Shown here one piece after another: positions 44,288 to 54,862 of a stretch of 64,000 bases of DNA (position 1 is its first letter; each line of letters begins with the position of its first letter). The DNA is from CAVOJV01 sp963696325. Its GTDB lineage: Bacteria > Pseudomonadota > Gammaproteobacteria > Competibacterales > Competibacteraceae. The stretch spans positions 59,926-123,925 of the forward strand of contig CAVOJV010000028.1 of the NCBI GenBank assembly GCA_963696325.1. The letters are read 5' to 3'. A program made the position numbers and the translations under genes. A model generated the notes under the pieces. The model ran no database searches. It had not been told where the DNA came from and saw only the letters and a program-made list of their open reading frames with translations.

Positions 44288-45634
44288 ATGTTGTCGCGTT
44301 TTCGATGCTTTTGTCTGTTAATTCTGCTGGGGTGCAGTGCGCAGGCGTCACAGACTGCTTATATCACCAACTTTACCAGCAATACGGTCTCGGCTATCAG
44401 CTATGACACCAACACCGTCAAGGCCACGGTAACGGTGGGCGGAGGACCCAGCGGCGTGGCGGTACAGCCGGACGGCACCCGCGTGTATGTCACCAACCGC
44501 ACCAGCGCCTCGGTGTCGGTGATCGACGTTGCCAGTTATACCGTGATAGCCACTATACCGGTGGGCACCAATCCATTGGGTATAGCGATAAGCCTGGACG
44601 GCACCCGCCTCTATGTGGCCAATGAAGGCAGCAACGGCTTATCGGTGATCGATACCTCCACTTTTCGTCCACCAGTGAACCTGCCAGTCGGCGTGACCGG
44701 ACTGCCGGTCGGGCCGGCGCCGCGGGGCGTGGCGGTGCGCCCGGATGGCGCCCTTGTGTATGTGACCAATAGCGGCAGCAACGCGGTGTCGGTGATCGAC
44801 CCCAGCATTAACCTGGAGATAGCCACCATCGCCGTGGGGGCGGGACCCGAGGGTATCACCGTGAGCCCGGACGGCAGCCGCGTCTATGTGGCCAATAGTG
44901 GTGGCAACTCGGTATCGGTGATCGACACGGCCAGCAATAAAGTGCTGTCCGCCATACCCGTAGGCGCAAAGCCCAAAGGCATCGCCATGTACCCGAACGG
45001 GGCGTACGTGTATGTCGCCAATGAGGGCAGCAATACGGTCTCGGTGATAGCCACCGCCAGCAACACGGTGATCGCGACCGTGAACGTTGGAGTCAGTCCC
45101 CAGGGCGTGGCGGTGAATCCGGCGGGCAGCCGCGTGTATGCCGCCAATAACGGCAGCAACACGGTGTCGGTGATCGATGCTTCCGCCAACGCATTGATAG
45201 CCACGGTCCCGGTGGGTCTGGGGCCGGTGGCGTTCGGCCAGTTCATCGGCCCCATCCTGCCAGTGGCGACGCCAACCCTGACTCCACCCGGTGGCGAGTT
45301 TAGCGTGCCGCAGGCCGTGACCATCAGTACGGCTACCGAAGGCGCCTCGATTCGCTACACCACCGACGGCAGCACGCCCAGCGGGAGCCAGGGGAACTTG
45401 ATCGGCAGTGGTCAGTTTGTGACCCTCTACTCGACCACGAATCTGCAGGCTATCGCCTTTAAGGAGGGTTGGGCGGATTCGGATATCGCCCGGGGTAAGT
45501 ATACGATCAGCACCGGTGGTGGTGGCGGCGGCGGTTGCACCCTTGGGCCGCGGGCGGGCGTCGATCCTACCCTGCCCGGTTTGTTCCTGCTCAGCCTGCT
45601 TTACCTGTGGCGCCGGCGCCGCGCTGCTCGGTGA
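44288..45634 (+). CDS. YVTN beta-propeller protein with chitobiase-type domain and JDVT-CTERM tail
   Basis: A 448-residue exported protein. The N-terminal hydrophobic segment ends LLGCSAQASQ, readable as a lipobox or a type I cleavage site. Seven or so propeller repeats follow, each like GSRVYVANSGGNSVSVIDTA, about residues 25-315. A CHB_HEX_C-type domain (SIRYTTDGSTPSGS) covers about 335-410. The tail is a Gly run, CTLGPRAGVDPTLPG, one membrane segment (LFLLSLLYLW) and RRRRAAR: the JDVT-CTERM sorting signal. The stop overlaps the start of mrtJ by four bases. GGGGAGGG lies upstream of the ATG. Confidence 0.88.
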   Translation: MLSRFRCFCLLILLGCSAQASQTAYITNFTSNTVSAISYDTNTVKATVTVGGGPSGVAVQPDGTRVYVTNRTSASVSVIDVASYTVIATIPVGTNPLGIAISLDGTRLYVANEGSNGLSVIDTSTFRPPVNLPVGVTGLPVGPAPRGVAVRPDGALVYVTNSGSNAVSVIDPSINLEIATIAVGAGPEGITVSPDGSRVYVANSGGNSVSVIDTASNKVLSAIPVGAKPKGIAMYPNGAYVYVANEGSNTVSVIATASNTVIATVNVGVSPQGVAVNPAGSRVYAANNGSNTVSVIDASANALIATVPVGLGPVAFGQFIGPILPVATPTLTPPGGEFSVPQAVTISTATEGASIRYTTDGSTPSGSQGNLIGSGQFVTLYSTTNLQAIAFKEGWADSDIARGKYTISTGGGGGGGCTLGPRAGVDPTLPGLFLLSLLYLWRRRRAAR

Positions 45635-46071
45635 TTCGACGGCTAAGCCAGGATCCATCGTTCTGGGCCGCCTTGCTGGCGGGTCCGTTTACCTGGGGGC
45701 TGCTGACCTTTTCCAAGGACACGGCCCCCGATCTTTTGTGGCCCCTGCGCTCCCCTCTCCCGCTGCTGTTGCCGGGGCTGGTCTACCCGTTCCTGGAGGA
45801 GCTGGTTTTTCGCGGCTGGCTGCAGGGCTGGCTGGGGAAACACGCCAGCGGCAGACAGCGGATTGGACCTGTTTCATGGGCGAATTTAGTGACCAGCGTC
45901 GTGTTCGCCGGCTGTCATCTGGTCAACCATCCACCCGCTTGGGCCTTGGCGGTCCTGGCGCCGAGCCTGGTATTCGGCTTTTTTCGTGACCGCTACCAAC
46001 GACTGACACCCGCCATCATCCTGCATGTTTTTTACAACACGGGTTTATTTTGGCTGTTTACCACGGGTTAA
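45631..46071 (+). CDS. mrtJ: JDVT-CTERM system glutamic intramembrane protease MrtJ
   Basis: A 146-residue CPBP-type (ABI/Rce1-like) membrane protease. The catalytic motifs are present: FLEELVFRGW (EExxxR), FAGCHLVNH and ILHVFYNTGLF (HxxxN), spread over about four helices. The GTG start at 45631 overlaps the TGA of the propeller gene (GTGA), so the two are coupled. This family is the proposed processing enzyme for JDVT-CTERM proteins, so the upstream gene is the likely substrate. Longer upstream readings to 45535 overlap the substrate's tail and are unlikely. Confidence 0.85.
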   Translation: MIRRLSQDPSFWAALLAGPFTWGLLTFSKDTAPDLLWPLRSPLPLLLPGLVYPFLEELVFRGWLQGWLGKHASGRQRIGPVSWANLVTSVVFAGCHLVNHPPAWALAVLAPSLVFGFFRDRYQRLTPAIILHVFYNTGLFWLFTTG

Positions 46072-46090
46072 GCACTGGAGCACGGGCAAG

Positions 46091-46116
46091 AAAAAGCGGC
46101 GGGTATTCCCCGCCGC
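46091..46116 (-). terminator. Rho-independent terminator for the minus-strand lipoprotein gene
   Basis: On the minus strand GCGGCGGG, a five-base loop and CCCGCCGC are followed directly by TTTTT (46095-46091). The 8-bp G/C stem plus T run is a classical terminator. Read on the plus strand, the same stem ends the propeller-mrtJ unit, with a weaker TTCTGTT tail. Confidence 0.75.
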
Positions 46117-46147
46117 TTCTGTTGCCGCCTTGCCAGTTACACTCCGG

Positions 46148-48396
<2,249 letters not shown>

Positions 48397-48449
48397 GGCC
48401 AGCTCCCTAAAAGTTATGACTGATGGATGAAACAGGTTATTTCCCGGGG

Positions 48450-50600
48450 TCAGCGCCTGGCGATCCCCTCGGTAATAATTTGCGGGGTCACGAAAATCAG
48501 TAGCTCAACCTTTTCGTCCGCATCCCGCCTGCGTTGGAATAGCCGGCCTAGGAGAGGTATATCCCCCAGCAACGGGACTTTATCCAACTGATTGAGGGTG
48601 GTTTGCTCGAATACCCCGCCCAGCACCACGGTCTCGCCGTTATTGACCAGCACCTGGGTTCTTACCTCGCGCTTACGCAGGGGCGGGTTACCCAGGACCG
48701 TGCGAGTGAAATCGGGCTCGTCCTTGTTCACCTTGAGATCCATGATGATGTGGTCATCGGGCGTGATCTGGGGCGTCACTATCAAGGCTAACAACGCCTC
48801 CTTGAAAGTGACCGTATCTGGACCGGCGCCGCCGCCCGGCGTCACATAAGGAACTTCAAAGCCTTGCTTGATGCTGGCTTCGGCGCGGTCGGTGGTAACC
48901 ACCCGCGGGTTGGACAGGATTTCACCCTGGCCTTCGGCTTGCAGGGCGGACAGTTCCAAGTCAACCAGGTAATCCTTGCCCAGGATGGCCAAGGCCAGCC
49001 GTCCAGTGGGATTGGTAATACCCAGAGGGACGCCTAGGCGCTCGAGCAGCGGGGGCACGGCGACAGGGTATGGTTGGCCGGTGGTTTGGATGTTATTTAC
49101 GGCGCTGGTGGTGATGGTATTGGTTCCCGCCGCCGTGCCGGCAAAGCTGGTGAGGCGGTCATCATTGGTACGCACGCCGGCGAAGCCCCACCTGACGCCC
49201 AGTTCCTTGCTAAAATTGTCGTTGGCGATCACCACCCGCGAATCGATCATCACCTGCCGGACCGGGACATCCAGGCGCGTGACGAGGCTGCGGACCTCGG
49301 AAAGTTTATTCGGTATATCCTGCACCAGCAGGGTATTGGTGCGATCATCCACACTGACCGAGCCGCGGGGCGACAGCAGGGACGTCTCCCCTTTTTGACC
49401 ACCGCCGCCTGCGCCAGCGCCACTGCCACCGCTTTTCAGCAGGGCGGCCAGATCCTTCGCCTTGGCATAGTTGACCTGGATCAGCTCAGAGCGCAATGGC
49501 TCCAGTTCGGTAACCGTTTTGCGGGCTTCGAGCTCCAGTTTTTCACGCGCGGCAACTTCTTCGGTAGGCGCGACGTAAATGACGTTGCCATTCTGGCGCA
49601 TGGTCAGCCCCTTGGTGCGCAAAATGATATCCAGGGCTTGATCCCAGGGTACATTTTGCAGGCGCAGCGTCAGATTACCCTTCACGGTATCGCTGACGAC
49701 CACGTTCTGGCCGGTGAAATCGGCGATGATCTGCAATACCGCCCGCACCTCGATATCCTGGAAATTCAGCGACAGGAGATCGCCGGTAAATTTCTTTTTC
49801 CGGGGGTCCAGTTCATCGTCCTTCTTCTCCTCCTGGAAAGGCTTCACTTCGATGGTGTAGGTGTCATCCGCCTGATAGGCCAAGTAGGTATAAGGGGGTA
49901 TGGGTTGCACGCTGAGGCGGGCATTATTGCCCTGATTGAGGGCGTCTACCTGGGTGACTGGGGTGGCGAAGTCAGTGACATCCAGGCGACGCTCCTGGCC
50001 CCGCGGCAAGTTAGCACCTAGGAAATCGGCAACAATTTGTTTGCCTTCCTCGCGCACATTGACCGTTATGCTGGGGTCGGACAGCTTGACGCTAATGACG
50101 GCCTGCCCCGCCGTTCCCCGGCGGAAATCAATATTTTTTACGGCGCGTGGTGTGGCGGAAACTACCGGTTGAGCAGCAGCCGTAACCGCCCTGGAACCGG
50201 CTTCCAGGGTGAGCAACACGGTATTGCCTTCGGTACGCATGGCATAAGGCACCAGGCGGGCCAGATTCACCGACACCCGCGTGCGATCACCGCTCTCCAA
50301 AATGCTCACCTTTTCAGCCACCCCGATGTTGATGGGTTGCTGGCGGTCGCTCAGGCCGTTGCGGGTGGCGGGAAAGTCCAGCACGACGCGAGCCGGCTCA
50401 TTGATAGAGAAACTGTGCGGCGGCGCCGCCAGTGGCTGGGACAGTTGGAAGCGGATTTGTACCCGGTTGCCCGGCAGGTTATCGACATTGACCGCCTGCA
50501 ATACGGTTCCCTCGGCAGCGCCTGCCTGACTACTCCAAAGCGCGGCGAGAGATATCAGGACCACGCCTAACAGCGTTGGTAATCGTCGATCGTTGCCCAT
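48450..50600 (-). CDS. pilQ: Type IV pilus secretin PilQ
   Basis: A 716-residue outer-membrane secretin through which the pilus passes. A Sec signal peptide ends near QAGAAEG, followed by two AMIN domains (VDNLPGNRVQIRFQLSQPLA; NIDFRRGTAGQAVISVKLSD), a secretin N0/STN domain (LSLNFQDIEVRAVLQIIADF), an N1 domain and the secretin core (SVDDRTNTLLVQDIPNKLSE; VLVNNGETVVLGGVFEQ). A Gly/Ala loop near residue 400 is low complexity. ATG 50600 has GGAGCAACG just upstream. Last of pilMNOPQ. Confidence 0.97.
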   Translation of the reverse strand: MGNDRRLPTLLGVVLISLAALWSSQAGAAEGTVLQAVNVDNLPGNRVQIRFQLSQPLAAPPHSFSINEPARVVLDFPATRNGLSDRQQPINIGVAEKVSILESGDRTRVSVNLARLVPYAMRTEGNTVLLTLEAGSRAVTAAAQPVVSATPRAVKNIDFRRGTAGQAVISVKLSDPSITVNVREEGKQIVADFLGANLPRGQERRLDVTDFATPVTQVDALNQGNNARLSVQPIPPYTYLAYQADDTYTIEVKPFQEEKKDDELDPRKKKFTGDLLSLNFQDIEVRAVLQIIADFTGQNVVVSDTVKGNLTLRLQNVPWDQALDIILRTKGLTMRQNGNVIYVAPTEEVAAREKLELEARKTVTELEPLRSELIQVNYAKAKDLAALLKSGGSGAGAGGGGQKGETSLLSPRGSVSVDDRTNTLLVQDIPNKLSEVRSLVTRLDVPVRQVMIDSRVVIANDNFSKELGVRWGFAGVRTNDDRLTSFAGTAAGTNTITTSAVNNIQTTGQPYPVAVPPLLERLGVPLGITNPTGRLALAILGKDYLVDLELSALQAEGQGEILSNPRVVTTDRAEASIKQGFEVPYVTPGGGAGPDTVTFKEALLALIVTPQITPDDHIIMDLKVNKDEPDFTRTVLGNPPLRKREVRTQVLVNNGETVVLGGVFEQTTLNQLDKVPLLGDIPLLGRLFQRRRDADEKVELLIFVTPQIITEGIARR

Positions 50601-50658
50601 TCGTTGCTCCTGCTGATCTTTCCTAGTAGATATGCCCGTCATGATGCTTCCCCCTGTA

Positions 50659-51234
50659 TCATTCAGCGAGCGACAGGAAGGCGTCGCGCTTTATCCAGCG
50701 CGCGTCGCCTTCCGCAACGATCTCTGTCAAATCAATGCGCTGTTCCGTGATGGTAATTACTTTGCCGTGATTGCCGCCCATATAATTCCCAGTCTGGACT
50801 CGATGGACGATGCCGTCAGGCGCCTTGATTAAGGCCCATAAGCCGTTTTTTTGTAGGGTGCCCACCATTTTCAGGGACCCCAAGGAATATTTTTCCAGTT
50901 CTTCACGCTTACGGTTAAGGTCAGGTCGAATCCCTCCACTCTCCTTGACCTTCTCAGGCGGTATATCGATCAGGAATTCTTGTTGGACGAACGCCGCGAG
51001 TGCGTAAGGATCCTTAAGACCCTGAGCGGTATAGGTAAATGGCCGGTAGGGCTGAATCACTGGCAACGGTTCCAGCTTGTTGCCGGCCGTAGATGCCTTG
51101 GTGGTCGCCACGAATTGCTGGAGGTCTTGAATATCCGCGTCCGCGCAACCCGCTAACAGGGCTGTCGCCATGCCCACCAGAACGATTCGCTGGCGCGCCA
51201 GGTGGAAGGAGTGAGCAAATCCCTGCGGGCTCAT
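50659..51234 (-). CDS. pilP: Pilus assembly lipoprotein PilP
   Basis: A 191-residue inner-membrane lipoprotein that links PilNO to the secretin PilQ. The lipobox is in MATALLAGCADADIQ (Cys at about residue 29). The C-terminal beta domain includes GSLKMVGTLQKNGLWALIKA and VQTGNYMGGNHGKVITI. The start overlaps the pilO stop by four bases. Confidence 0.95.
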   Translation of the reverse strand: MSPQGFAHSFHLARQRIVLVGMATALLAGCADADIQDLQQFVATTKASTAGNKLEPLPVIQPYRPFTYTAQGLKDPYALAAFVQQEFLIDIPPEKVKESGGIRPDLNRKREELEKYSLGSLKMVGTLQKNGLWALIKAPDGIVHRVQTGNYMGGNHGKVITITEQRIDLTEIVAEGDARWIKRDAFLSLAE

Positions 51235-51920
51235 TGGCTAATTTTCCTCTTGTCCGTGGCCCCGGTTGCGGCCTTGCCCTGCGCGTTGTTAGGCGCCGTC
51301 CCTTCGCTATCTTCATCAAGGTAGCGATAAGTCTGCAAAGTAGCTTCAATGAGCAGGGGTTTTTGCTCCTTGTCCTGACTGGTGCCGCGCTCCCCTTTTT
51401 TCTGCTCGGTGGTAAGATTCGTGTTCTCCACCGTGACGATACGGGACAGGGCCCCGATATTGCTGACAAAAGCAGCAAATTGATGGTAAGTGGCGCGCGC
51501 CCGAATGGAAATCGGTTTGGCCGCATAGAATTCCCGCGCTTGTTCGTTCTCGGGTTTGAATAGTTCGAAGTTGAGTCCGTTGCGCTTGCCCGTATTAGAT
51601 ACGTCTTCGAGCAAGTCCGGCATTTCGGTACGGGTCGGAAGCTGCCGCAACATGGTGGCCAGCATTTGTTTCATCTCTTCGAGCTGCGCCCGGTAGGCAT
51701 CAATATTGGTCATGATCCGCTGTTTGGCCGCGAATTCCTGCCGCAACTGCTGCTCGGCGCGGCGCGCCGCCTCCAGCGCTTCCAGATCTGGAAGTGTGAA
51801 ATACCAATAACCCGCGCCCCCTACCGCCGCGATGATGACCACGATGGCAATGGCTTTGGCCAAGGCTGGCCATTGCCCCACATTGGTGAAATCCAAGTTA
51901 CTGAGATCGGACAGTTTCAT
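51231..51920 (-). CDS. pilO: Pilus assembly protein PilO
   Basis: A 229-residue bitopic inner-membrane protein. A short cytoplasmic start (MKLSDLSNLDFTNVGQWP), one membrane helix (AIAIVVIIAAVGGAGYWYF), a coiled coil and a ferredoxin-like periplasmic domain (LPTRTEMPDLLEDVSNTGKR). It forms heterodimers with PilN. It overlaps pilN by four bases and pilP by four bases. Confidence 0.96.
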   Translation of the reverse strand: MKLSDLSNLDFTNVGQWPALAKAIAIVVIIAAVGGAGYWYFTLPDLEALEAARRAEQQLRQEFAAKQRIMTNIDAYRAQLEEMKQMLATMLRQLPTRTEMPDLLEDVSNTGKRNGLNFELFKPENEQAREFYAAKPISIRARATYHQFAAFVSNIGALSRIVTVENTNLTTEQKKGERGTSQDKEQKPLLIEATLQTYRYLDEDSEGTAPNNAQGKAATGATDKRKISQ

Positions 51921-52489
51921 TTCTGAGCTCCGCCATCCTGATTGTCTTGGGTCTGCGTCTGGCTAACCAGCAACTCAAACACGCTGGCCTTGACATCATT
52001 GACCGTCTCAGTCTTGATGACCTGCAGCACCGGCTCGCCAAACCAGGGCGAGTCATTGAGATTGCGCATGAAATCGGACAAAACGTTGTTCGAACTCGCG
52101 ACCCCCGTCAGGGTGATTTGGTTGCTCACGCTTTTGAAGGACGTCAGGTAGACGTTCTCTGGCAGCAGGCGGACCAGTGTGTCGAAGACCCGCACCATGC
52201 CGGGACGGCTGGCCTGCAGGTTTTGAATGACTTCCAGGCGGCCTAAGAGGCGCGCCTTGGTTTTATCCAATTCCTTGATTTCCGCTTCCGCTTTCTTAAG
52301 GCGGGTGATTTCACCGCGCAGGTAGTCGTTGCGGGCTTCCTGGCTGCTGATTTGAGCCTGGATCTGCAGATGAACAAGAAATACCCCGAGGACGGCGATG
52401 ACGGCAGCCATGGCCATCAGGATCATGAAGGTGCGTTGTTGCTGTTTGCGGCGCGCCTCGCGCCAGGGCAGGAGATTGATGCGCGTCAT
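51917..52489 (-). CDS. pilN: Pilus assembly protein PilN
   Basis: A 190-residue inner-membrane protein. The conserved cytoplasmic tail MTRINLLPWREARRKQQQ binds PilM; one helix (MILMAMAAVIAVLGVFLVHL), a coiled coil and a periplasmic ferredoxin-like domain follow. ATG 52489 is chosen because the INLLPWRE motif normally sits at residues 4-11; it lies one base from the pilM stop. Confidence 0.96.
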   Translation of the reverse strand: MTRINLLPWREARRKQQQRTFMILMAMAAVIAVLGVFLVHLQIQAQISSQEARNDYLRGEITRLKKAEAEIKELDKTKARLLGRLEVIQNLQASRPGMVRVFDTLVRLLPENVYLTSFKSVSNQITLTGVASSNNVLSDFMRNLNDSPWFGEPVLQVIKTETVNDVKASVFELLVSQTQTQDNQDGGAQK

Positions 52490-52490
52490 G

Positions 52491-53609
52491 TCAATCAAAG
52501 CTCCTTAAAGCCAGGCCGCACGCGACCGCGAACAGCGGGGCGTCCCGCAGCAAAGTGCGGCGATTCACCCTGGGGGCGCTGCCCATGGATGCGAAGGGGT
52601 TGCCAAGTATGGTGGGAATGTCCAAGCGATTGGTCACCGCCTTGTCAAGGCCGGTGATCAGCGCACCGCCTCCCAGCAAGATGACGCTGTCAATCGAATT
52701 GCGGCTGGAATGATAGTGGTCGGAGGAAAAGTAGAATTGCAGCGCCTGGCTGATCTGCTCTGCCGCGAATTCCATAAAGGGGGCAAGGACCGTGGTTGGA
52801 TAGTCCTCGGGCAATTCGCCGGAACGTTTAGCCTGCTCGGCCCGCTCCTTGGGCAACTCGTAGGTTTCGGCGATCATAGTGGTCAACTGCTCACCCCCGA
52901 ACATCTGCTCGCGGGTAAAGATCACTCGATCGCCCCGCAGCACATAGAGGGTGGTGACTTTAGCGCCCATGTCGACTAGCGCAGTGAGATTTTCATCCTG
53001 TTGCTTGGTCAGAGAAACGTTACCATTAGGGGATTTCTTATCGCCCTTGTCCTTGAAAAGTTCCTGGGCTAGCACCTGGAACGTGTTTTCCAGGGCATAG
53101 GCTTCCACATCCACGACGGTAGCCTTCAGCCCGGCGTCTTTCAGCACATCCCTGCGCAGATCCACGTTTTCCTGGCGCGAGGCCACGAGCATGACATCCT
53201 GTGAACCGGTACTGGCCTTGGATGCCCCCTGAACCTGGAAGTCCAGGTAAATCTCCTCGAGGGGAAACGGGATATACTGGGAGGCGTCGATCTGGATATT
53301 GGCGGCGATCTCGTCCTCGCCAAACTCCGCAGGCATGGGAATTATGCGCGTAATGACGCTTGATGTCGGGACAGCTACGGCGACTTTTCTCAGATGGCTA
53401 CCCGACATCTTGAGCGCGCGTTTGATGGCGTCCGCCAGCGCGTCGAGATCGGAGGGATTGCGGTCCTCTATAATGCCCTCTGGGAGCGGCTCGATGGCCA
53501 GGGCTTCCACCCTAAAGCGTTGCCCCCCATGGCTAAGTTCCACGAGCTTGACCGAGGAGGCGCTGATATCGATTCCCAGAACGCGGTCTCTTTTATTGAA
53601 CAGTGCCAC
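52491..53609 (-). CDS. pilM: Pilus assembly actin-like ATPase PilM
   Basis: A 372-residue cytoplasmic actin/FtsA-fold protein that binds the PilN tail. The ATP-binding start LGIDISASSVKLVELSHGG, the central ALVDMGAKVTTLYVLRGD and the C-terminal SVILLGGGALITGLDKAV are typical. First gene of pilMNOPQ, followed one base later by pilN. Confidence 0.97.
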   Translation of the reverse strand: MALFNKRDRVLGIDISASSVKLVELSHGGQRFRVEALAIEPLPEGIIEDRNPSDLDALADAIKRALKMSGSHLRKVAVAVPTSSVITRIIPMPAEFGEDEIAANIQIDASQYIPFPLEEIYLDFQVQGASKASTGSQDVMLVASRQENVDLRRDVLKDAGLKATVVDVEAYALENTFQVLAQELFKDKGDKKSPNGNVSLTKQQDENLTALVDMGAKVTTLYVLRGDRVIFTREQMFGGEQLTTMIAETYELPKERAEQAKRSGELPEDYPTTVLAPFMEFAAEQISQALQFYFSSDHYHSSRNSIDSVILLGGGALITGLDKAVTNRLDIPTILGNPFASMGSAPRVNRRTLLRDAPLFAVACGLALRSFD

Positions 53610-54193
53610 GCTATCTTCCTTTTAGTCCATTTCACTTATGATGCTCCGTTCAGAGAGCATACCTGAATTTTATTTTGACGCGCCAGAGGTCAGTCCGTAT
53701 TTTCCTCACTCCATTATAGTAAAGTCATATCAATTTGCCCGGCGGTTACATTGTGCCGGTCGCTGGGGGACGCGCTGATTGCGGTAGGTAACGCCGCTGT
53801 CCATGCGATCACTATCCGTGACTGGACTCATACGACATCGCAGCATACAACTCTTCGCTCAGAGTAGGCGAAAAGTGATAGGGGGAAAGAAACCACGGTC
53901 AGGAAAAGCCAACCCTGGCCTCCGGCGATCCCGCTATCATGGAGCTTGCAAGCTCCTTAGACCGGTGATATTGCGTCACCACCTTTCGGTGGTGTTGCCT
54001 TTCAATGACTGTATTATTTGAACGATATCCAAACCGGTACGCCTTATTTTTCAAACTAGCACAAGATCCACCGTCTGAAAAGTATGCCTAAGGTTAATTT
54101 AGATGACCATTTTTAATCTGTCCGCGCTAGCGACGCGCGCCATCTGCAATTATCCATCTCCCAACCACTAACATTCGGCGCGGAGTTTTTCCA
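53610..54193. other. Intergenic region with several hairpins, possible small RNA
   Basis: This 584-base gap between divergent pilM and the next gene has no convincing protein. A 72-codon plus-strand frame at 53803-54021 is rich in basic residues and matches nothing I recognise. The plus strand can fold several hairpins in a row: GGAGCTTGCAAGCTCC (53941-53956), GGTGA...TCACC (53964-53980) and CACCACC-TTTC-GGTGGTG. It also holds the pilM promoter. Confidence 0.4.
53977..53994 (+). terminator. Hairpin with tetraloop, possible terminator of a small RNA
   Basis: CACCACC and GGTGGTG form a 7-bp stem around TTTC, followed by TTGCCTTTC. The T content after the stem is only moderate, so this is a weak terminator candidate for a transcript beginning somewhere after 53,770. 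Confidence 0.4.
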
Positions 54194-54802
54194 ATGGCTA
54201 CCCGTCAACGCGATGAAAGCAGGCTGAGAATTCTGCTCACCCAGGAATGTGCTCGGATCATGGTCGATGAGGGGGTTAAGGATTTTAGACTGGCTAAACG
54301 CAAGGCGGCAGCCCGGCTCAACGTGTCCAACAAGGCGTTGCTGCCGGCTAACGTGGAGATTGAACAGGCCCGCCTGGAATATCAGCGCTTATTCAAGTCA
54401 ACTCAACAGCCAGGACAATTGCGCGCCTTGCGGGAAGCAGCCGTTGGGGCTATGGGTTTCTTCTCCCGGTTCCGGCCACGATTGGTGGGTACAGTGCTGG
54501 CCGGCACGGCTGGACCCCATTCGGATGTTAACCTGCACCTGTTTGCCGATACCGCAGAGGAAGTGATGCTGTTTCTACTGGAGCATAACATCCCCTTCGA
54601 GTCTGCGGAGCGGCGCTGGCGCCTCGGCAATGGCGAGTACGCCTATTTCCCGGTATTCAGCTTTGCGGCAGGGGACACAAATATCGAGCTAACGGTGTTC
54701 AGCGGCAAGGCGGAACGCGAAACGCCGCGTAGCCCCGTAGACGGCCGCCCGATGCGTCGGGCCAGCCTCGCGGAGCTCAAAGTGCTCCTCAATGAGGAGT
54801 GA
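54194..54802 (+). CDS. Uncharacterised protein with nucleotidyltransferase-like segment
   Basis: A 202-residue cytosolic protein. An N-terminal helical region (RILLTQECARIMVDEGVKDF; KRKAAARLNVSNKALLPANV) is followed by FRPRLVGTVLAGTAGPHSDV-NLHLF, which recalls the G-S/T...D-x-D/N core of nucleotidyltransferases, and by IPFESAERRWRLGNGE. The final SPVDGRPMRRASLAELKVLL suggests a folded end. I know similar conserved hypothetical proteins in gammaproteobacteria but no function. Confidence 0.6.
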   Translation: MATRQRDESRLRILLTQECARIMVDEGVKDFRLAKRKAAARLNVSNKALLPANVEIEQARLEYQRLFKSTQQPGQLRALREAAVGAMGFFSRFRPRLVGTVLAGTAGPHSDVNLHLFADTAEEVMLFLLEHNIPFESAERRWRLGNGEYAYFPVFSFAAGDTNIELTVFSGKAERETPRSPVDGRPMRRASLAELKVLLNEE

Positions 54803-54862
54803 CAGCAGGCCAAAAGGGGCGGCCCAACCACCCGGTTACATTTTCGGCTGGCTAATGCTGGT

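Noticed and set aside
44639..45658. Long minus-strand ORF opposite the propeller gene
   Set aside because: It mirrors the repeated codons of the propeller; low-complexity His/Ala/Gly/Arg composition.
53880..53960. Possible c-di-GMP or TPP riboswitch upstream of a pilus operon
   Set aside because: The conserved cores of both classes are absent, and the strand is opposite to pilM.
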